From an uncultured Lachnospiraceae bacterium (GTDB taxonomy: Bacteria > Bacillota_A > Clostridia > Lachnospirales > Lachnospiraceae), in assembly GCA_902795715.1 (NCBI GenBank), contig CADBME010000234.1, positions 1 through 10,757 of the forward strand: a stretch of 10,757 nucleotides of DNA, read 5' to 3'. Shown piece after piece: positions 6,976 to 10,757 of the stretch. Position 1 is the first letter of the stretch, and every line of letters begins with the position of its first letter. A program made the position numbers and the translations under genes. The notes beneath the pieces were generated by a model that did not search any database, was not told the origin of the DNA, and was given only the letters and a program-made list of their open reading frames with translations.

Positions 6976-7344
6976 TTACTCAATGAAATCAAATGCATTT
7001 TTAATCCAATGGCACTCATATCCGTCATTTCCGGGGCTGACCTCAATCACATCAAAACGTACGGGCCGGTCCTCAGGAATCCGATGTCTCATCCGGTATT
7101 GATTAAAAGTGCGGCAGATCTTCATGATCTTGCGATAGTCCACCGATTCGGCCGGCATGCCGGAAGTAGTCTTCTTCCTGCTTTTAACCTCCACCACGAT
7201 CAGGTATTTCCCATCCTGTCCCAGCAGATCAATCTCGCCATACCGGCTTCTGAAATTTCTTTCCCTTATTCGGACTCCCCGGTCCTCCAGATAAGCAGCT
7301 GCGGCATCTTCACCCCGGGACCCGAATTCTTTTCTGCCATCCAT
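6976..7344 (-). CDS. yraN: YraN family (UPF0102) nuclease-like protein
   Basis: A 122-residue protein with the UPF0102 pattern: GSRGEDAAAAYLEDRG near the N-terminus, then RNFRSRYGEIDLLG and VVEVKSR. The acidic and lysine residues D39, E52 and K54 match a PD-(D/E)xK nuclease core (E-x-D, spacer, E-V-K). The family is structurally related to Holliday-junction resolvases, but its cellular role is not settled. I chose ATG 7344 because AGGAG lies eight bases before it; the in-frame GTG 7353 would overlap that site. Placement after rnhB is the usual arrangement in Firmicutes and supports a genome-maintenance theme. Length is typical. Confidence 0.92.
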   Translation of the reverse strand: MDGRKEFGSRGEDAAAAYLEDRGVRIRERNFRSRYGEIDLLGQDGKYLIVVEVKSRKKTTSGMPAESVDYRKIMKICRTFNQYRMRHRIPEDRPVRFDVIEVSPGNDGYECHWIKNAFDFIE

Positions 7345-7373
7345 TCTTTTCACTCCTGTCAGGTTCTCTTGGG

Positions 7374-8141
7374 CTATTCTCCGCCGCCGACAATCCCTCC
7401 GATAAAGGATCGTCTGTGTATGGGACAGGGTCCCCGCTCTCTCAGAGCATCCATATGCTCTTTGGAACCGTATCCCTTGTTGGATGCAAAACCATAGCCG
7501 GGAAAAATCCTGTCATAGTCCACCATCATCCTGTCCCGGTAAACTTTGGCCATGATACTGGCTGCCCCTATGGAAATACTCTTGGCATCCCCCTTGATAA
7601 TAGGAACCTGAGGGATCCGGATTCCCGGTATGGTCACCGCATCATTGAGAAGGAGACCCGGTTTAACCGACAAGGAGGCAATGGCATCCCTCATGGCTTC
7701 ATAAGTGGCATTCAGAATATTGATCTCATCGATTCTGGCGGGGGAAACCACACCAAAGCCTACTGACACGGCTTCCTTCTCTATGATTTGGTAAAGCTCC
7801 TCCCTCTTAGCGGCTGTCAGCTTCTTGGAATCGTTGATATAGAGAATCCTGCATCCGGGAGGAAGGATGACCGCACCGGCCACCACCGGGCCCGCCAGGG
7901 GACCCCGTCCTACCTCATCGATGCCACAGATCAGATCACAGTCGCCGTATTTCTTCTCGTAATAACAGAGTTTTTCAATCCGGTCTTTCTCTTTTTTCAG
8001 CTTTTCAATTCTCTTTTTCCCTGATTCCACCAGCTTCTGAACACCTTTTCTTGGATCATCCCCATAGCTGTTCAAAAGTCTGCCCAGATCTTCAATCCTG
8101 GTATTTTTAAATTCTTCCGAAATCTCAGTAATACTTTTCAT
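7374..8141 (-). CDS. rnhB: Ribonuclease HII
   Basis: RNase HII cuts the RNA strand of RNA-DNA hybrids and removes single ribonucleotides misincorporated in DNA. At 255 residues it matches the Bacillus-type enzyme, with a roughly 70-residue N-terminal helical extension rich in Lys and Glu before the catalytic core. Core motifs are GIDEVGRGPLAGPVV (from residue 73; D75 and E76 catalytic), NDSKKL (103-108), LLLNDAV (D167, likely third metal ligand), IKGDAKSISIGAASIMAKV (D185, likely fourth) and GYGFASNKGYG (215-225). The ATG has only a weak adjacent ribosome site (AGGG four bases upstream) and an in-frame stop lies shortly upstream, so the start is fixed. A perfect AAGGAGG lies 31 bases upstream, too far to serve this start. 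Confidence 0.96.
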   Translation of the reverse strand: MKSITEISEEFKNTRIEDLGRLLNSYGDDPRKGVQKLVESGKKRIEKLKKEKDRIEKLCYYEKKYGDCDLICGIDEVGRGPLAGPVVAGAVILPPGCRILYINDSKKLTAAKREELYQIIEKEAVSVGFGVVSPARIDEINILNATYEAMRDAIASLSVKPGLLLNDAVTIPGIRIPQVPIIKGDAKSISIGAASIMAKVYRDRMMVDYDRIFPGYGFASNKGYGSKEHMDALRERGPCPIHRRSFIGGIVGGGE

Positions 8142-8172
8142 TGGTCCCTGATTTCCTTATTGTGTTCAGAAC

Positions 8173-8179
8173 CCTCCTT
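8173..8179 (-). promoter_or_regulatory. Orphan Shine-Dalgarno in the lepB-1/rnhB gap
   Basis: A perfect AAGGAGG occurs with no ATG, GTG or TTG within 4-12 bases downstream on the minus strand; the next start is rnhB, 31 bases away. The 87-nt gap also holds a small TGAAT-CATT-ATTCA hairpin (8187-8200). The site may be a ribosome standby site, the remnant of a lost small gene, or chance. Confidence 0.35.
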
Positions 8180-8228
8180 GGAGTCATGAATAATGATTCA
8201 GCTGCCTTTTATGCTGCATTTAATCTAT

Positions 8229-8915
8229 TTAATCCACTGAGCCGAACTGGTTCAGGGGCCATATCCGAATCCAGACCTTTCCCACTATCTCGTCCTTGCT
8301 TACCGGGCCGACCTCCAGGTAACGGCTGTCATAGCTTACCGGACGGTTATCTCCCAGGCAGAAGTATTCATCTTTCCCCAGAGTCAGAGGAAATTCCTGC
8401 TCTTCCGGATCCTCGGTCAAACCATCAATCGAATAGATGTCAGCCGTCAGCTCCTTCCCGTTGATGTAAACTTTTTCATCCCGAATATCCACCGTCTCAC
8501 CGGGAAGACCGATTACTCTCTTAATATAAAAAGGACGGTCCTTATTCTTGTCGCTGTCACTCGCTTCTTCATCCAGCATATCCCATTCATCCGCCGGTCC
8601 GGGGAAAATCACAATATCAAAGCGCTTGGGAGATGTAAAACGATAGGAGATCTTATCCATAATCAGACTCTGTCCATTGGCAAGTGTCGGATCCATGGAA
8701 TCACCATTGACCACCGTTCTCTGCCCTATGAAAGTTATGATCAGATAAACCAGAGCAAAGACTACAGCTAAATAGATAATATTTTCAATCATATCTTTCC
8801 TTTTTTGGGAAGATAGAGAGACCTCCTCTTCTGAAGGCTGAGAATCCCTTTTCTTCTCGTCAGATGACTGAAGGTTGGAAATGTTTTCATCCATTTTTTT
8901 GTTTTTCTTTCCCAT
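8229..8915 (-). CDS. lepB: Type I signal peptidase (228 aa, second copy in transcription order)
   Basis: This membrane-anchored serine/lysine protease removes signal peptides from exported proteins. A charged, Ser/Lys/Glu-rich cytoplasmic tail (1-43) precedes one membrane span (about 45-63). Family boxes follow: GDSMDPTL with catalytic Ser73, KRFDIVIF (97-104), YIKRVIGLPGE with catalytic Lys132, and GDNRPVSYDSR (188-198). An acidic insertion, about 107-127, separates the third and fourth boxes. The start ATG 8915 has AAGGAG six bases upstream and sits one base after the rbgA stop, so translation is probably coupled; in-frame codons further up lie inside rbgA. It differs clearly from the smaller paralogue nearby in tail, insertion and sequence, so the two are old paralogues rather than a recent duplication. 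Confidence 0.95.
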   Translation of the reverse strand: MGKKNKKMDENISNLQSSDEKKRDSQPSEEEVSLSSQKRKDMIENIIYLAVVFALVYLIITFIGQRTVVNGDSMDPTLANGQSLIMDKISYRFTSPKRFDIVIFPGPADEWDMLDEEASDSDKNKDRPFYIKRVIGLPGETVDIRDEKVYINGKELTADIYSIDGLTEDPEEQEFPLTLGKDEYFCLGDNRPVSYDSRYLEVGPVSKDEIVGKVWIRIWPLNQFGSVD

Positions 8916-8916
8916 C

Positions 8917-9777
8917 TTATTCTCCTTCCGTAAAAGAGGCCGGGCTTTCCAGGGAAATCCTTGCAAGCCTCACTGCCCGGAAATCATCCAGAATCAGCCT
9001 GGCCGCTTTGTCGAAGTCAGGCTGACCGCCCTTCATAAGACATCCGCGGACATGGCAGATCTCTTCAATGATTTCATGGCTGCTTTTTTCTTCATCAATC
9101 CCGTATCGGTCCGACAAGACACCAGGATAGCCGCCTTTCATATAGTCAATAAGACTTGCCGCCATTTCCGATGCGTTGACAATCTCATCCCGGATGGATC
9201 CGATGATGGCCAGTTTCAATCCGATTGCCTGGTCTTCAAATTTAGGCCAGAGAATTCCTGGTGTATCCAGGAGTTCCACATCCTTATTGATCTTTATCCA
9301 TTGTTTTCCCTTGGTCACCCCGGGTTTATTTCCGGTTTTGGTGCTGGCCCTGCCGGCAAAAGAATTGATAAATGTGGATTTTCCCACATTGGGAATACCG
9401 GCAACCATGGCACGGATTGGCCGGTTCAGGATACCTCTTTTGCGGTCTCTCTCTTTCTTTTCTTTGCAGGCTGTCTGAATCAGCCTCTTTACTTCTTTTA
9501 TTCCATTATTTTTGCTGGAATCCAGGCTGCAGACAAAGAATCCTTTTTCTTTATAGTACTCTTCCCACTCTTTTGTTGTGGCCGGATCTGCCATATCCGA
9601 TTTGTTCAGCAGGATCAGACGGTACTTTCCCTGAGCCAGCTGGTCGATATCCGGATTCTTGCTGCTGACGGGAATCCGGGCATCCACCAATTCCACAACG
9701 ATGTCGATCAGTTTTATATTCTCCTGCATCATCCGCCGGGCTTTTGTCATATGCCCCGGATACCACTGATACTGCAT
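8917..9777 (-). CDS. rbgA: Ribosome biogenesis GTPase RbgA (YlqF)
   Basis: RbgA drives a late step in 50S maturation, helping late large-subunit proteins such as L16 to join; in B. subtilis it is essential. The 286 residues show the circularly permuted G-motif order of this family: G4 NKSD (58-61) comes before G1 GIPNVGKS (127-134) and G3 DTPG (171-174). The N-terminus MQYQWYPGHMTKA carries the conserved His9, thought to act in GTP hydrolysis. The C-terminal 100 or so residues are the helical RNA-binding domain. The start ATG 9777 has AAGGAG six bases upstream. It lies between two signal peptidase genes, 12 nt after one and 1 nt before the other, and downstream of rplS (L19), an arrangement seen in other Firmicutes. 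Confidence 0.96.
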   Translation of the reverse strand: MQYQWYPGHMTKARRMMQENIKLIDIVVELVDARIPVSSKNPDIDQLAQGKYRLILLNKSDMADPATTKEWEEYYKEKGFFVCSLDSSKNNGIKEVKRLIQTACKEKKERDRKRGILNRPIRAMVAGIPNVGKSTFINSFAGRASTKTGNKPGVTKGKQWIKINKDVELLDTPGILWPKFEDQAIGLKLAIIGSIRDEIVNASEMAASLIDYMKGGYPGVLSDRYGIDEEKSSHEIIEEICHVRGCLMKGGQPDFDKAARLILDDFRAVRLARISLESPASFTEGE

Positions 9778-9789
9778 GCTTGTCTCCTT

Positions 9790-10329
9790 CTATCTTTTCC
9801 CTTTTCGAAGAATAAAGGCTGCCTTCCCGGCAAACTGCTCTCTTTTTATGTTTCCGATATTTGCTACCCTTGAATCTTCGCTGTTATTGTAATTGTCCCC
9901 AATCACAAAGTATTCATCCTCTCCCAGCTTGATCTCGTAAGCTGCCAGACCGGCAGAAAGGATACTCTCATCAAATCCCGACTGCTCTTTTCCATTGATA
10001 AAGAGCCGGCCATCCCTGATCTGAACACTCTCTCCGGGAAGACCCACCACACGTTTTAAGGTATAGTGGACTGAGCTTCCATTTTCCAGTTCCAGTATGG
10101 CTGCATCCTGTCGGTCTGGATCATGAAAATGATAATCCAGCTTATTCATCAGAATCATGTCGCCGTCATAATAGGCCGGCTGCATGGAATTTCCATGGAC
10201 CGTAATCACCTCCAGGCAGAAATGGACAAGAATCCATGCCAGCAGGATGGCTCCGGTAACCGCTCCGACCCATATGGCAATCTTTTGAAACATGCGGTTT
10301 CTTCGCTCAATATATCGATAGTTTTTCAA
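9790..10329 (-). CDS. lepB: Type I signal peptidase (179 aa, first copy), probable TTG start
   Basis: This signal peptidase is smaller than its neighbour. It has a short basic N-terminus, one membrane span (about 17-38), GNSMQPAY with catalytic Ser48, YTLKRVVGLPGE with catalytic Lys92, and GDNYNNSEDSR (144-154). The start is uncertain. TTG 10329 has AAGGGGG five bases upstream, by far the best ribosome site, and gives MKNYRYIERRNRMFQ. ATG 10359 would add ten residues with only a poor site, and ATG 10293 has none but would still leave the span intact. A TTG start would fit low expression. It is the first gene after the rplS terminator, so a promoter should lie in the 250-nt gap upstream, but I could not identify one. 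Catalytic residues are intact. Confidence 0.93.
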   Translation of the reverse strand: MKNYRYIERRNRMFQKIAIWVGAVTGAILLAWILVHFCLEVITVHGNSMQPAYYDGDMILMNKLDYHFHDPDRQDAAILELENGSSVHYTLKRVVGLPGESVQIRDGRLFINGKEQSGFDESILSAGLAAYEIKLGEDEYFVIGDNYNNSEDSRVANIGNIKREQFAGKAAFILRKGKR

Positions 10330-10530
10330 AACAACCCCCTTTATACAGGACAAATCCATCTCTTTGCTTTTTATGCCGGGGCAAGCATGAGCGGAATCGT
10401 TTTGACGATTTTACGTGACTTGCACAAGGCACTTGTGCGTCTTCCCCTGCCCACTGCAGGCACTAATCCACCGGCAACATGGCATTGCAGGCTAAGGAGT
10501 CTGTGATGGGCCGCGGGCTTCATCATATGG
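10330..10530 (-). other. Hairpin-rich spacer between rplS terminator and lepB-2
   Basis: No credible gene is seen here, and no clear -35/-10 pair on the minus strand. It holds a series of short inverted repeats: AATCGT-tttg-ACGATT (10395-10410), GCACAAG-gca-CTTGTGC (10422-10438, perfect), CCTGC-ccact-GCAGG (10446-10460) and GCAA-N7-TTGC (10474-10488). Their regular spacing suggests a structured leader RNA, or operator sites for the downstream operon. The stems are perfect, so they do not tell which strand is used. I recognise no known riboswitch. Confidence 0.45.
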
Positions 10531-10561
10531 AAAAACAGGGCAAGTATCTGCATACTCGCCC
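10531..10561 (-). terminator. Rho-independent terminator of rplS
   Basis: In minus-strand RNA, GGGCGAGTAT (10561-10552), loop GCAG and ATACTTGCCC (10547-10538) form a 10-bp stem with one G-U pair. TGTTTTT follows at once. It lies about 22 nt after the rplS stop, so rplS is probably the last gene of its transcription unit. Confidence 0.85.
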
Positions 10562-10583
10562 CGGGGTTATCTGATATCATTAA

Positions 10584-10757
10584 TTATTTTACTAACTCTT
10601 TAACCTTAGCACGTTTACCGATTCTGTCACGGAGATAGAAGAGTTTTGCTCTGCGGACCTTACCTCTTCTGACTACCTCGATCTTTGTCACGATCGGGGA
10701 ATGTAAGGGCCATGTCTTCTCAACGCCGGTACCATTGGAGAACTTACGAACTGTAAA
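10584..10757 (-). CDS. rplS: 50S ribosomal protein L19, C-terminal part
   Basis: The last 57 residues are visible before the stop at 10584-10586, and the start is beyond the right edge. The sequence [20 protein letters not shown], then [19 protein letters not shown] and a basic end, matches the conserved C-terminal half of L19, which sits at the 30S-50S interface. It normally closes the rpsP-rimM-trmD-rplS operon, and the terminator just downstream agrees. Confidence 0.96.
   Translation of the reverse strand, partial: FTVRKFSNGTGVEKTWPLHSPIVTKIEVVRRGKVRRAKLFYLRDRIGKRAKVKELVK

Noticed and set aside
5944..7497. Long plus-strand open frames opposite the DUF512, yraN and rnhB genes
   Set aside because: They mirror real genes in other frames, cross several true gene boundaries and carry no recognisable domain.
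10395..10410. Plus-strand terminator AATCGT-tttg-ACGATT
   Set aside because: AT-rich weak stem, only a few T residues follow, and no plus-strand gene lies upstream.
10371..10580. 69-codon minus-strand ORF between rplS and lepB-2
   Set aside because: It would start upstream of and read through the rplS terminator hairpin, has no clear ribosome site and resembles no family; composition follows the hairpins.

Overview
The window looks like a piece of a Clostridia chromosome, most likely a Lachnospiraceae-type organism. The grounds are moderate GC, strong AGGAGG-type ribosome binding sites, a Gram-positive surface protein with a 'MILPAIS' export segment, and a gene order (L19, signal peptidase, RbgA, RNase HII, YraN, DUF512 radical SAM, Der, PlsY) that I recognise from this group. 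Family calls rest on motifs read by eye; no database search was possible.

Left part (1-1217). The N-terminal 314 residues of a large exported surface protein run off the left edge on the minus strand. They hold an export segment, an acidic stalk built from 24-residue tandem repeats, and the start of an ectodomain. Its promoter region is divergent from that of an ABC-F ATPase gene on the plus strand. The ABC-F promoter is near consensus, and an 8-bp inverted repeat straddles its -35 box. A roughly 90-nt leader follows.

Middle (1218-3334). A 646-residue ABC-F protein ends at a bidirectional terminator hairpin. A second plus-strand terminator-like hairpin overlaps the stop codon of the convergent plsY gene, and an alternative hairpin shares one of its arms.

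Right part (3335-10757), all minus strand. Transcription order is rplS (partial, ending in its own terminator), a hairpin-rich spacer, then lepB-2, rbgA, lepB-1, rnhB, yraN, a PDZ/radical-SAM DUF512 gene, der and plsY. Gaps are mostly 1 to 105 nt, so a single operon is likely. The genes join ribosome biogenesis (RbgA and Der act on the 50S subunit), protein export (two type I signal peptidases), genome maintenance (RNase HII, YraN) and the start of phospholipid synthesis (PlsY).

The coding content is mainly conserved housekeeping, and I see no credible new multi-gene system. The best leads are non-coding: a tandem array of small hairpins just upstream of der, whose stem changes keep pairing only in the sense RNA; the operator-like repeat at the ABC-F promoter; the hairpin series before lepB-2; and the overlapping hairpins at the plsY/ABC-F junction.
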